DNA from: JBBQED01 sp038320345
Lineage (GTDB): Bacteria > Bacteroidota > Bacteroidia > AKYH767-A > OLB10
Direction of reading: 5' to 3'
Assembly (NCBI GenBank): GCA_038320345.1
Contig: JBBQED010000014.1
Location: 1 to 64,000, forward strand
Length of the DNA: 64,000 nucleotides
The position numbers and the translations under genes were made by a program. The notes below the pieces were generated by a model. The model saw only the letters and a list, made by a program, of their open reading frames with translations. It did no database searches and was not told the origin of the DNA. This document shows positions 8,275-18,341 of the stretch, piece after piece (position 1 is the first letter of the stretch; every line of letters begins with the position of its first letter).

Positions 8275-10620
8275 ATGCAGATTAGAACAAATCATTACTA
8301 CAGATTAAATATCATTTGGATAGCGCTTACTTACTTTTTATTAGTGCAAACTAATCCATCCAAAGCCCAATGCTGCAATTACTATTTAAATATGCAGGAT
8401 AGTTACGGTGATGGATGGAATGGGGGATTTCTGCAAGTGTCCATCAACAATGTTATCCTTGGAAATTATAGTGGAGCGAATTTCTCAAGTATCGATTCAT
8501 TTCAAGTTTGTAATGGTGATACAGTATCCCTATTTTACACTGCAGGAATTTATGAAAATGAAAATTCCTATCAACTATATGATGCCGCCAACAATATAAT
8601 TTTTGGTGATGGATCCATTCCTCAAACAGGGAGTGTATTTTCTGATACCGGAAATTGCGCCGCTATTACCATTCCTGGAAATAATGCATGTACTGCTATT
8701 CCTATTGATACTATATCCTGTATTTTCAGTAGTAATCTGGGAGTTAACGGCACAGGAATTAATCCAGGTTGTGCGAGTTATCAGGGTGGAGATGTATGGT
8801 TCACCATGCAAGCACCTCCATCGGGCAATATTGTTTTTGAAACTGATAGTGGAACATTAACGGATACAGGAATTGCAGCATGGAGTGATACAATTTGTAC
8901 TCATCTTAACCTATTGGGTTGCGATGATGATGGAGGTAATGGTTACTTTTCAATGCTGCTCATTAACGATGTAACGCCTGGACAAACACTCTATATCCAA
9001 GTATTCGGCTATGGAGGTGGTTCCGGAACATTTCAACTATGTGCTCGAGATCTGGGGACAGTTACTTTAGATAGTACAGAATTGCCTCTTTTTATAATCA
9101 ATACCCAAGGACAAACTATCATTGAAGATACTAAGATCGACGCTTTGATGGATATCAAATATAATGGACAGGGCAACATTACCTTCGTTACAGATAGTGC
9201 CAATATATATAGCGGACATGTTGGCATTGAAATCCGTGGAGCCACTTCTGCATCTTTTCCACAGCATCCTTACAGTTTCGAAACAAGAACATCTTTAGGT
9301 ACGAATAACGATGTTTCTATACTTGGAATGCCCGCAGAAAATGATTGGGCACTCATCTCGAATTACAATGATCGCTCATTAATCAGGAATACACTAGCTT
9401 CAAAAATATTTGCTGATATGGGCAATTACAGTGTAAGAACTAGATTATGTGAAGTACTTATTGACAGCTCTTATAAAGGAATCTATGTGTTTACTGAAAA
9501 GATAAAACGAGATAATGGAAGAGTTGATATTGCCAAATTAACAACTTCAGATAGCATTGGCGATGAACTTACGGGAGGCTACATTTTACAACAAAACTAT
9601 TGGGATTCCAACAATAGTTTTCTTTCCAACTACTCCCCTATTGACCATCCTGGATTTGATGTTCATTTTCTTTATGAATATCCAAAAGTGGACTCTATTT
9701 TACCTCAGCAGAAAGCTTATATTGCATCTTATGTGGACAGTTTAGAAACGGCGCTCTATAGCCCCAATTTTACAGATACTGCTACAGGTTACAGAAAATA
9801 TTTAGATGTGAAATCCTTCATTGATTATTTTTTAGTGAATGAATTATCACGGAATAATGATGGCTTTAAGAAAAGTGTATTTTTTAATAAAGATAAATAT
9901 TCCAAAGGTGGAAAATTAAAAGCGGGACCAGTTTGGGATTTTGATTGGGCCTGGAAAAACATTTCCAGTTGTTCGATTTTCTCAGCAACTGATGGATCAG
10001 GATGGGCACATTTAATAAATGATTGTCCGACCGATAATTATTCCTGTGGATATTATGTGCGTTTATTACAGGATAGCAGCTTCACGAGTGAATTGAAGTG
10101 CACGTATGAAAATTATAGGCAAACAATATTGGATACCACTTATCTATTTGCTTATATGGATAGCGTGCGCAATTTGGTGCAGCATGCGCAAGCTCGACAC
10201 TTCCAAAAGTGGCCTTTACTTGGTGTAAGTGGTTTTGCTCCCGAAGTTGGTGACATCGCTACTTCCTACAATGCAGAAATCGACACCTTAAAATCATGGG
10301 TATCCTTAAGATTACAATGGCTCGATGCGAATATGCCGGGTTTATGTGTACATACTTCCATTGGCGAAATAAAAAACGCTTCGCAATTGACTTATTATCC
10401 TAATCCCAGCAATGGAAAAATACATTTCGAAGGATCGAATGAGTATGAATTTGTATCGACTTTGAAAATTTATGAAACTACTGGAAAAATTATTGACTTC
10501 GTAAATTTGAATCCTGGGATCATCAACTTCAATTATCAATTTGATAAAAAAGGGATCTATTACTTCACCATTACAAATCAGAAAGGTATTGTCCAATTTG
10601 GAAAATTAGTCGTCATCTAA
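8275..10620 (+). CDS. secreted CotH kinase-domain protein with type A T9SS sorting domain
   Basis: 781 residues from the chosen ATG. An in-frame ATG at 8224 would add 17 residues before the signal peptide and sits almost on the promoter. The signal peptide ends at about residue 32 (NPSKAQ). Next come a Cys-containing DSYGDGWNGG domain, a DVWF-containing beta-sandwich (about 130-265) and a CotH domain (about 290-660). The CotH core shows NDWALISNY, NELSRNNDGF and GPVWDFDWAW, with D555 and D557 in the DFD-like metal/catalytic motif of CotH kinases. The last ~75 residues are a type A sorting domain (YYPNPSNG). CotH of Bacillus spores is an atypical protein kinase; secreted CotH domains in Bacteroidota are often called spore coat proteins by transfer, although these bacteria make no spores. 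Actual kinase activity outside the cell is uncertain. Confidence 0.87.
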   Translation: MQIRTNHYYRLNIIWIALTYFLLVQTNPSKAQCCNYYLNMQDSYGDGWNGGFLQVSINNVILGNYSGANFSSIDSFQVCNGDTVSLFYTAGIYENENSYQLYDAANNIIFGDGSIPQTGSVFSDTGNCAAITIPGNNACTAIPIDTISCIFSSNLGVNGTGINPGCASYQGGDVWFTMQAPPSGNIVFETDSGTLTDTGIAAWSDTICTHLNLLGCDDDGGNGYFSMLLINDVTPGQTLYIQVFGYGGGSGTFQLCARDLGTVTLDSTELPLFIINTQGQTIIEDTKIDALMDIKYNGQGNITFVTDSANIYSGHVGIEIRGATSASFPQHPYSFETRTSLGTNNDVSILGMPAENDWALISNYNDRSLIRNTLASKIFADMGNYSVRTRLCEVLIDSSYKGIYVFTEKIKRDNGRVDIAKLTTSDSIGDELTGGYILQQNYWDSNNSFLSNYSPIDHPGFDVHFLYEYPKVDSILPQQKAYIASYVDSLETALYSPNFTDTATGYRKYLDVKSFIDYFLVNELSRNNDGFKKSVFFNKDKYSKGGKLKAGPVWDFDWAWKNISSCSIFSATDGSGWAHLINDCPTDNYSCGYYVRLLQDSSFTSELKCTYENYRQTILDTTYLFAYMDSVRNLVQHAQARHFQKWPLLGVSGFAPEVGDIATSYNAEIDTLKSWVSLRLQWLDANMPGLCVHTSIGEIKNASQLTYYPNPSNGKIHFEGSNEYEFVSTLKIYETTGKIIDFVNLNPGIINFNYQFDKKGIYYFTITNQKGIVQFGKLVVI

Positions 10621-10909
10621 ATTAAGTAACGATCTACTCCGAACACTTTTAAATCAAGACACCAAGCCCACGTCCTACCTTGGAAGTATTTGGAATATCC
10701 ATGGCATTCTAACGGGAAGTTTTTCAAAAACACCTTCCAACATGAAGAATTGTTGTTGCTTTTCGAATACTCCTGCCCAAAATCAGACTTCAACAGGTCG
10801 ATTTCCAATAAAGTGAATATATTTAGACAGGTTTTAAAAATCCGCCTTTATGGGATGGATTTGCCATTGAACCGAACCTCTCCATTCTTAAAAAATCAAT
10901 AACATCGCT

Positions 10910-12670
10910 ATGAAAAAAGTATTGTATGTATTCTTTTTTGCAATAACAGCGTTCAGCATCTCGTGTACGCCTAAAAAGCAAGAAGCTGAAACTGCCGACA
11001 GTCAAGACCAGAAATTCGCTAACCTAGAGAAGATCTTTCTGGATGCTTACTGGAAACAATATCCCTCACTATCTATTTTAAATGGATACGGAAAATATTA
11101 TGAAACACTAATCATTCCGGAGGCTGCTACTTTCACGGGTAATATTGCATTTTCAAAACAATGGCTGGATTCATTAAGTGTTTTGAATTTTGATAAGTTG
11201 ACAGATAATAATAAAATCAGTTTCAAAATCATCAAAAATCAACTGGAAAGCGATGTCTGGTATCAGTCGGTTTTTAAATCACAGGAATGGGATGCTTCTC
11301 AATATAATCTCAGCGGTGATTGTTATTACATCATCAATCAACCTTATGCACCATTAGATGATCGTCTAAAAATTCTCTCAGCACGCCTACAAAAAGCAGA
11401 TCAGTATTATACTGCTGCACTTCACATGTTGAAAGTACCTACGCGGGAACATCTTGAACTTTCTATACAGCAAAATGAAGGTGGACTCTCCATTTTTGGA
11501 AAAGACTTAACGGATTCCATCAATGTATCCCATCTAACAACAGCAGAAAAAGATACTCTGCATCAACAAGTCATCAAAACAGTAACCGCCATTCATAGTT
11601 TCGTAGATTCCTTGAAACTTATTTTAGCGGATAAAAATTTCAAATTCCGTGATTTCAGAATTGGAAAGGAAATGTTTACAGAAAAATTCAAATATGATTT
11701 AGCTACTGATTTCACTCCAGAAGAGCTCTATGCAAAAGCCGTTGCAGATAAGAAATTCTACTACGGACAGATGACGCATTTGGCAGATAGCCTTTGGACA
11801 TCCTACTACCCAGGTAATGCAAAGCCCAAAGATACTTTAGCAATGGTACAATCTATCATCGACAAAATCTCGATGAACCATTCAACACCGGAGAAATTTT
11901 TCTCTACACTTACCACACAAGTATATGATCTGAAAAAATTTATTGTCAGTAAAGATCTTTTTGATTTCGATACTACCTATGCAATCAAAGTAAGAATAAT
12001 GCCGGCTTATGCCAGAGGGTTTTCAATTGCTAGTGCAGAATTCACACCTGCCTATCAAACATCAGGCGAAACCTATTACAATATCGACGACTTAACGCTC
12101 TTTCCTAAAGAAAAAGCTGAAGGTGTTTTGAAAGAATACAATACTTATTCTTCGCAATTACTGTCAATCCATGAAGCAATTCCCGGACATTGTGTACAGG
12201 GAATCTATAACAATAAAAAGTCTCCTGATGTAGTACGGTCTGTATTCCAAAATGGAGCTATGATTGAAGGCTGGGCGGTATATACAGAATCTATGATGCT
12301 CGATAACGGCTGGGGGAATTTCTCTCCTGAAATTACTATGGTACATGACAAATTAAAATTGCGTGAACTGGCTAATGTCATCATTGATTATGATATCCAA
12401 TGCTTAAATAAGCCTAAAGAAGATATCATGCATCTGCTCGTTGATGAATGTTTTCAGACGAAAGCCCAAGCAGATGAAAAATATCATCGTGCTACTGTAT
12501 CACAAGTACAGCTCTGCTCCTACTATGCAGGTTCATCAGCAATCCAAGCATTACGTGATGACTACAAAAAGAAATTGGGAGAAAAATATAACCTGAAAGC
12601 CTTTCATGAAAAATTCTTGAGCTATGGAAGTTCTCCAGTGAAATATATTCGTGAAGAGATGTTGAAATAA
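10910..12670 (+). CDS. DUF885 family lipoprotein (putative metallopeptidase)
   Basis: 586 residues with a lipoprotein signal (SISC, lipidated Cys about residue 19), so membrane-anchored. The DUF885 hallmark HEAIPGH lies at residues 421-427 and is followed by the conserved segment GAMIEGWAVYTE about 25 residues later. This is an HExxxxH-like putative zinc site with a downstream Glu, as in the M32/gluzincin-like DUF885 family. The length matches full DUF885 proteins. It is probably a carboxypeptidase-like peptidase, but substrates are unknown for most members. It is monocistronic: 289 bp separate it from the CotH gene, and a long hairpin terminator follows. That upstream 289-bp gap shows no exact TAnnTTTG element. 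Confidence 0.88.
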   Translation: MKKVLYVFFFAITAFSISCTPKKQEAETADSQDQKFANLEKIFLDAYWKQYPSLSILNGYGKYYETLIIPEAATFTGNIAFSKQWLDSLSVLNFDKLTDNNKISFKIIKNQLESDVWYQSVFKSQEWDASQYNLSGDCYYIINQPYAPLDDRLKILSARLQKADQYYTAALHMLKVPTREHLELSIQQNEGGLSIFGKDLTDSINVSHLTTAEKDTLHQQVIKTVTAIHSFVDSLKLILADKNFKFRDFRIGKEMFTEKFKYDLATDFTPEELYAKAVADKKFYYGQMTHLADSLWTSYYPGNAKPKDTLAMVQSIIDKISMNHSTPEKFFSTLTTQVYDLKKFIVSKDLFDFDTTYAIKVRIMPAYARGFSIASAEFTPAYQTSGETYYNIDDLTLFPKEKAEGVLKEYNTYSSQLLSIHEAIPGHCVQGIYNNKKSPDVVRSVFQNGAMIEGWAVYTESMMLDNGWGNFSPEITMVHDKLKLRELANVIIDYDIQCLNKPKEDIMHLLVDECFQTKAQADEKYHRATVSQVQLCSYYAGSSAIQALRDDYKKKLGEKYNLKAFHEKFLSYGSSPVKYIREEMLK

Positions 12671-12692
12671 AATTCGAATCCTTTTTGAAAAA

Positions 12693-12735
12693 GCAACATA
12701 AGTTCTACGATCAAGAATTTATGTTGCTGTTTTTA
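12693..12735 (+). terminator. terminator after the DUF885 gene
   Basis: 14-bp stem with one G-T pair (12693-12706 with 12714-12727), 7-nt loop, then TGTTTTT. It lies 22 bp beyond the stop codon. Confidence 0.85.
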
Positions 12736-12868
12736 GTTAATATTTCATCAGCACTGATTTAATCCGACGAGTAACGCTGTGAAACTAGCAGCTCACTTTG
12801 AACATAATGATGAAGCTGTCAAAATAAACATTCATGAATACTCCAATTTATGGATTCCACTTTTCTAA

Positions 12869-15800
12869 TTAACGAATCAATTGAATCGTTCCCTGTTTAA
12901 CAACTTCCCCGCCGAAATAATCCACCACCTTCACCGTATATAAGTAGGTTCCATCAGGAAGAGCCTCGCCCGAGGTAGACTTTCCATCCCAACGCGCAGT
13001 AGTGCCATTAGATTCTTTTAAAAGCTGTCCCCATCGATTATAAATTTTCAGTGAAATATTTTGTGCATTGTGGAAAATGATTTCAAAATAATCATTCACC
13101 CCATCCATATTCGGGGTAAATACATTCGGAAATGCGAAACTGCAATCGATTACATTCACATAAAACGAATGCGAAGTAATACATCCGTTATTCGAAATTG
13201 CTAAAGTAACGTAGCCAGAATCGCTAATCTGAAACGTATTCAGTTGCCCTGAATTATTCCAATTATAATTACCATAAATGTCAGGTACACTTGCTGTAAA
13301 TGTTGTACCATCACAAATGGTGGTGTCACCCATCAATGTAAAAACAGGATAAGTATTCACTGCTACAAACATCGAATCGCGATCACTAAAACATCCATTA
13401 AAGCCAACCTGCAATGAATAATAACCTGCATTAGTAGTATCAATGCCTATTAAAACATTACTATCATTAATTGAACTAAATCCTGCAGGTCCGTTCCAAT
13501 TATAAGTTGCTCCAGGAGTATTGATCGTGCTTAACGTAAGTGTATCGCCTTCGCAGCCCGGAGAATTAACTGAAATCACATGCGGTGGTTGAGGAGCTAC
13601 TTGAATCATAACAGAATCCATACTACTGCATCCATTTAATGTTGCATTCAATAAAAAATATCCGTTCATCTGACCATTGGCGATGATGGAATTTAAATTG
13701 GTGCCCGCTTGTTGAAATCCATTTGGTAAGGTCCACGAATAACTCACGCCATTTTGTATGGTTGTAGACAGTTGAACAGTATCACCCTCACAATAGTTAG
13801 TTATTCCACTGATAACGGGAAGCGAAGGTTGGGGGTTCACCATTACAGTTATAGGATTTGGATTACCCAAACATCCATTTTCCGTAATCACCAAAGTATA
13901 CAAACCACTCTGATTTAATTGCACCATATTAAAAATCAGAAGTTGTTGATTCGATGTGAATCCTCCCGGACCCGTCCATTGATAATTTGCATTGGGGATG
14001 GAATTCACACTAATACTTAATGAATCGAATTCACATACTGGAGAATTCGAACTCAAGATGGCAGGTGCAAACTGATACAATCCTATAAATACTGTAGCCA
14101 CCGGACTCACGCATTGCGCATCAGAAAGTTGAAGTGTGTAATACCCTACATTGGTAGAATCAAAATTAGAAATAGAAATATTTTGCTGAGTGGAAGTCAA
14201 TGAATTCGGTCCTGTCCATGAATAATTAACTCCGGTGTAATACGGCGCAATCAAAGTTGCGGTGGCACCACTGCACACAAAACTATCCGCCAAAATATTA
14301 GGTAATAAAGATGCAGGATTAATTTTTACTTGCAGAGGAACGAGATCACTTTCACAATTAGCATCATGGTTGCTAACATAATAAATAGTAGTTGCCGTTA
14401 ATGCAGGAGTGGTATAGGTAATTCCGGTATCGAGCACATTAAATCCATTTGCATTATCATACCAGGAAATATAACCGGAAGCAGAACTCGAAAGTATCAC
14501 TGAATCACCAGAACAAATTTTTACATTCTGAACCACAGGCGGCGGTGTAAGCGGAAAAGTATCAATCTGTATGGAATCCATAGCAGTACAACCATTCACA
14601 TCCGTAATAACTACCGAATAAATTCCAGCTGTTGAAGCATTATAGAAATTAGAATTTCCTTGACCTGCATTCCAACTATACGTTACCATTCCAGGATTTG
14701 CTTGCAGCGTTAAAATAGAACCTTGGCAAATGGTGAATGGTCCTTGCGGAAGAATCTCAGCAACAAGCGTTGAAAGCTTAATCTCAATATCCACTTGAGT
14801 AGTGATCGAACAACTCGTAATGCTACAACTGTAGATTCCAGGCGTATTGACCACTTGAAGCGTATTATTTCCTGACAGTGGACTCGCCCATTGAATCATA
14901 CTAGAATCGATCGTATAGATTTGAATAGCTACGGATCCACCAGGACATAAAACCGGACCCGGATCTGCAAGAATAAACGGAGTAGTATATCCTTTCACTT
15001 CTTTCGTTTCTGAAATCAACGTACATCCTCCAAAAGTTGTTAATGTATAGTAATATAATCCAGGAGTACTCACATAAATACTTTGCGTATTCCCAATAAC
15101 GTTACCAAGTGGCCCATACCAAATGTAGATACTTCCAGGTTCTGCTGTTAAGAGTACTGAGTCATTCGGACAGATGTAACCGTTAGTAGGAAACAGCGTG
15201 ATTAAAGGGGCAGGAATCAATGTGAGATCAAAACTTACGGTACCCGAATCAGAACAACCGGTTATAGGATCAGTAACAAGATAGGTTGCATAATATAATC
15301 CCTTCTTATTTACCCATAAAGTATCTTGTGCAGTGGAAACACTTACAATACCCGGACCTGTACATTGGTAATTATCTCCACCGGATAAAGTCAACATAAC
15401 GGTATCATCAGGACACACTGGAGAGGGTCCATTAAATACAACGACTGGATTAGGAGTAGTTAAAACATTTAAATAAAAAGATCGATTAACTTGCAAAAAG
15501 GGAAGATTCGTAAAAGGATCCAAGATGCTTGCTTGTATTATACAATCACCAGAAGAATCCGCGAATGCAGTTTGCAGATGAACCATAAAAGTAGTTTCGT
15601 ACGAATAAGGAAAAAGAAAATGATAATCACCAACTATCGACCAATTCACGAACGTAGGAATAATAACCGAAATATTATTGGAATAATTTACACTATCCGA
15701 CAATATGAAGCTAAAAGGATCGCCCCGGCATACTGAAACCGTATCCGTAGCCTCAAAAATCGAATCTATAAAAAATATTTTAGGAGTGAAATTAATCGGC

Positions 15801-17881
15801 AGACAATTACCATTTAGTGTATCATAATAAAATAATTCAATACACGATTCACTACTACATAATCCACCGGGTGCAATAATAATAGCTTCATAATAACCAC
15901 TCAAAAAGGCTTGCACACTGTCATTCTGTACGGATCCTACAGGAGTATTCCACAAACAAGTATATCCGGAAGGGACATTACTAATTGATAAAATAGTGGT
16001 ATCCGGAAAATGAATAACTAATTTATCAAAACAAGTATTAACAGGAATAGCTTTTGTAATGATTCCGTTAGAAGTAGTAATTATTGGAGCAGACGGTGAT
16101 GGAAATAACTGTACATAAATGGAATCATTAAATATCCTGCATTCATCTTTGTAACTGAAGTTGACAGCATACCAACCCGAACTTTTTACAAAAATCGAAT
16201 CTAGTGTACTTCCATTCGACCATAGAAAAGAATAATCTGGTCCAATAACTCCTGGAGAACCTGTACGTGTTGTTATGAATAACCTTATTGAATCACATCC
16301 GAAAACGCTATCGGCATCAAAATTAATTCCCGGAAATAACGTATCTCTAATGCAAAGATTTTGAATACGATCATAAAAATCATATTCCAGTCGAGCAGTA
16401 TCAAAAGGCATTGCCGTAAAAATATCTTTATTGCCAATCGCCGAAACACTTACATAGCTTCCATACCAAGGATCATTGCATAAAATTCCAAGCTGCATAG
16501 GACCAGCACCGGTATAATCATGATTGGTTGGGTTAATAATAAAGTTACTTCCTTCAGGAACATTGAAATTTCTTTCAAAGCTCCCTCCTATAACAGGGTT
16601 ACTTCCATTGTATAAGGATAAAGCAGAACAGAAATCATCATGAGGTCCTGCATACTGCCGCGAATTTTTGCGTTCTAGTGAACTGTCGTACATTGAAATA
16701 AAAACATCTCTAAAACCTACGCTATTAAAAATTCCAGTACCCGGCGTTGCAGAATAATCCGTGAAAACACATTTAAACATCCCTGCACAAAATACTTTAC
16801 CATTATTTCCTGCTTCTATCGCTAATGAAGTAATGAAATTATCAGAACCATCAGCATGCTTAAAGATTACATTTCCGGCGGTATCAAAACGCAATAGAAA
16901 TATTTTATATTGAAGCGGATTTGTTAATTGTACCGTTGGAGATCCGATAACCGAAAGTACACCTTGAAAATCTCCAGTAACAAAAATTTTATCACCCTTA
17001 CATTTTAAATCATTTACGAGAACTTGCGTAGCAAAAAGTTTCTTGAACCAGATTTCATTTCCCATAGAATCTAACTTCATTAAAAAACTAGCATTGTAGC
17101 CGTTATTTAAATATGTGTTATCAAAGTGCAACGTATCCGAAAACTGACCACTCACATAAATATTTCGATCAGCATCTGAAGATAATGCAATGCCGCGATC
17201 ATCATATTTTGCACTACCTTGCTTTAGCCACAAAACATTTCCTGCAGTATCAACCTTTACAATAAAAATATCGAAAGAAGGTGCATTATTTAACGGATTC
17301 ATCGCACTGGAAATCACAAAGGAATCAAACCATGCACTATCTCTAAACTGACCAGTAATAATTGCGTTCCCAGATGCATCTGCTTGAATTGCGTTGGCTA
17401 AATCAATATCATTGCCCCCAAAATTTTTAGCCCATAGAAAATTTCCAGCAGCATCCATTTTCGCAACAAAAAGATCTTGACTACTATTCAATGAAGTAAG
17501 CGTAAAAGTGCCAAATGTTACTTGTCCAGTGAAATATCCCGTAATCCAAATAATACCAGAAGGATCAATACTGATACTATTTCCCCGATCGCTCTGTGGT
17601 CCACCCGCCTTCACCGCCCACAAATAATCACCGGTAATATCTTGTTTTGTAATTAAAATATCACCACTACCCGCTGATTGCAATGTAGTTGTGCCAAATT
17701 TAGCACTCAAGCTAAAGTATCCTACAGAATAAATATTACCAGCACCATCAATTCTATTTTTCAGAATCTCCTCGTTTCCATTACCTCCTGCACTCGAAAG
17801 CCAGTTAAATTGAGCATTTACCTGTACACTCGAGAATATCATCCACAAAAAATAAATATATTTTAGAAATCGGCGCATCAT
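12869..17881 (-). CDS. giant secreted Ig-like protein with type B T9SS (gliding-associated) C-terminal domain
   Basis: About 1670 residues from the tandem ATG at 17881/17878. The open frame extends to an ATG at 18037, but those 52 extra residues precede a good signal peptide (ends VQVNAQ) and run into an intergenic repeat, so I reject them. A CAAAGATC element at 17908-17915 (minus strand GATCTTTG, 7 of 8 matches to the -7 consensus) agrees with the later start. Residues 25-480 look like SBBP-type beta-propeller repeats (VGYFSLSAKFGT, WITGYFTGQVTFG). The middle is a chain of Cys-poor Ig/PKD-like modules with YSWTGP/YNWNGP motifs. The last ~85 residues are a type B sorting domain (FPNVFTPNMDGVNDYFEI, YNRWGQLL, PDGTYLY). 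It is a large surface or released protein; adhesion is inferred. Confidence 0.9.
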   Translation of the reverse strand: MMRRFLKYIYFLWMIFSSVQVNAQFNWLSSAGGNGNEEILKNRIDGAGNIYSVGYFSLSAKFGTTTLQSAGSGDILITKQDITGDYLWAVKAGGPQSDRGNSISIDPSGIIWITGYFTGQVTFGTFTLTSLNSSQDLFVAKMDAAGNFLWAKNFGGNDIDLANAIQADASGNAIITGQFRDSAWFDSFVISSAMNPLNNAPSFDIFIVKVDTAGNVLWLKQGSAKYDDRGIALSSDADRNIYVSGQFSDTLHFDNTYLNNGYNASFLMKLDSMGNEIWFKKLFATQVLVNDLKCKGDKIFVTGDFQGVLSVIGSPTVQLTNPLQYKIFLLRFDTAGNVIFKHADGSDNFITSLAIEAGNNGKVFCAGMFKCVFTDYSATPGTGIFNSVGFRDVFISMYDSSLERKNSRQYAGPHDDFCSALSLYNGSNPVIGGSFERNFNVPEGSNFIINPTNHDYTGAGPMQLGILCNDPWYGSYVSVSAIGNKDIFTAMPFDTARLEYDFYDRIQNLCIRDTLFPGINFDADSVFGCDSIRLFITTRTGSPGVIGPDYSFLWSNGSTLDSIFVKSSGWYAVNFSYKDECRIFNDSIYVQLFPSPSAPIITTSNGIITKAIPVNTCFDKLVIHFPDTTILSISNVPSGYTCLWNTPVGSVQNDSVQAFLSGYYEAIIIAPGGLCSSESCIELFYYDTLNGNCLPINFTPKIFFIDSIFEATDTVSVCRGDPFSFILSDSVNYSNNISVIIPTFVNWSIVGDYHFLFPYSYETTFMVHLQTAFADSSGDCIIQASILDPFTNLPFLQVNRSFYLNVLTTPNPVVVFNGPSPVCPDDTVMLTLSGGDNYQCTGPGIVSVSTAQDTLWVNKKGLYYATYLVTDPITGCSDSGTVSFDLTLIPAPLITLFPTNGYICPNDSVLLTAEPGSIYIWYGPLGNVIGNTQSIYVSTPGLYYYTLTTFGGCTLISETKEVKGYTTPFILADPGPVLCPGGSVAIQIYTIDSSMIQWASPLSGNNTLQVVNTPGIYSCSITSCSITTQVDIEIKLSTLVAEILPQGPFTICQGSILTLQANPGMVTYSWNAGQGNSNFYNASTAGIYSVVITDVNGCTAMDSIQIDTFPLTPPPVVQNVKICSGDSVILSSSASGYISWYDNANGFNVLDTGITYTTPALTATTIYYVSNHDANCESDLVPLQVKINPASLLPNILADSFVCSGATATLIAPYYTGVNYSWTGPNSLTSTQQNISISNFDSTNVGYYTLQLSDAQCVSPVATVFIGLYQFAPAILSSNSPVCEFDSLSISVNSIPNANYQWTGPGGFTSNQQLLIFNMVQLNQSGLYTLVITENGCLGNPNPITVMVNPQPSLPVISGITNYCEGDTVQLSTTIQNGVSYSWTLPNGFQQAGTNLNSIIANGQMNGYFLLNATLNGCSSMDSVMIQVAPQPPHVISVNSPGCEGDTLTLSTINTPGATYNWNGPAGFSSINDSNVLIGIDTTNAGYYSLQVGFNGCFSDRDSMFVAVNTYPVFTLMGDTTICDGTTFTASVPDIYGNYNWNNSGQLNTFQISDSGYVTLAISNNGCITSHSFYVNVIDCSFAFPNVFTPNMDGVNDYFEIIFHNAQNISLKIYNRWGQLLKESNGTTARWDGKSTSGEALPDGTYLYTVKVVDYFGGEVVKQGTIQLIR

Positions 17882-18004
17882 AGCTTTATGAATAAGAATT
17901 AATAAATCAAAGATCCGTACATAATGTATCTGAAAAAAACCAATAATCCATGAAACTATACAAGTCAGGCAAAGCTTAACCATACAAATAACGTCCTGAA
18001 TAAG

Positions 18005-18200
18005 TATATTTTTTAGGGCGGCTGCCCTTGACCGCAAAGGGCGTCAGGGGCACCGGGCCATCCGTTCCAATCTTTTTGCTAAAAAATTTTAGCTTATTTT
18101 AAGATCGAGCTGAATCAAACCGGTGCAATCCCGAATGATGACGAAAGCAAAAAGGATTTCCACTGCTATCCCTGCCGCAAGTATAAATAACCAATACTGC
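18005..18200. repeat. probable interspersed intergenic repeat element
   Basis: A GC-rich island in AT-rich DNA holds two hairpins: GCCCTT...AAGGGC at about 18021-18039 and GCTAAAA/TTTTAGC at about 18078-18093. A conserved-looking stretch ending near CTATCCCTGCCGC follows. It resembles a noncoding repeat I recall from several Bacteroidota genomes, but that memory cannot be checked here. The rest of the 460-bp gap (17882-18341) shows only the promoter listed below. Confidence 0.5.
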
Positions 18201-18271
18201 AAGGTTCCTTTTCACTCCTTTGAAAAATTAAACCCGCCAATCTTTCACCTTTTCCAAATTGATGATTAATT

Positions 18272-18279
18272 TAGCTTTG
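18272..18279 (+). promoter_or_regulatory. -7 promoter element (TAGCTTTG)
   Basis: Exact TAnnTTTG match 62 bp before the hydrolase start codon. No clear -33 box. Confidence 0.5.
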
Positions 18280-18341
18280 AAATCAAGAGCAATCATTCCC
18301 ATAACATAAACCATCCTTAACATTCAATTTACAAAAACAAT

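Noticed and set aside
17882..18037. Upstream extension of the Ig-like giant protein by 52 residues
   Set aside because: The extension precedes a good signal peptide, contains no domain and runs into an intergenic repeat.
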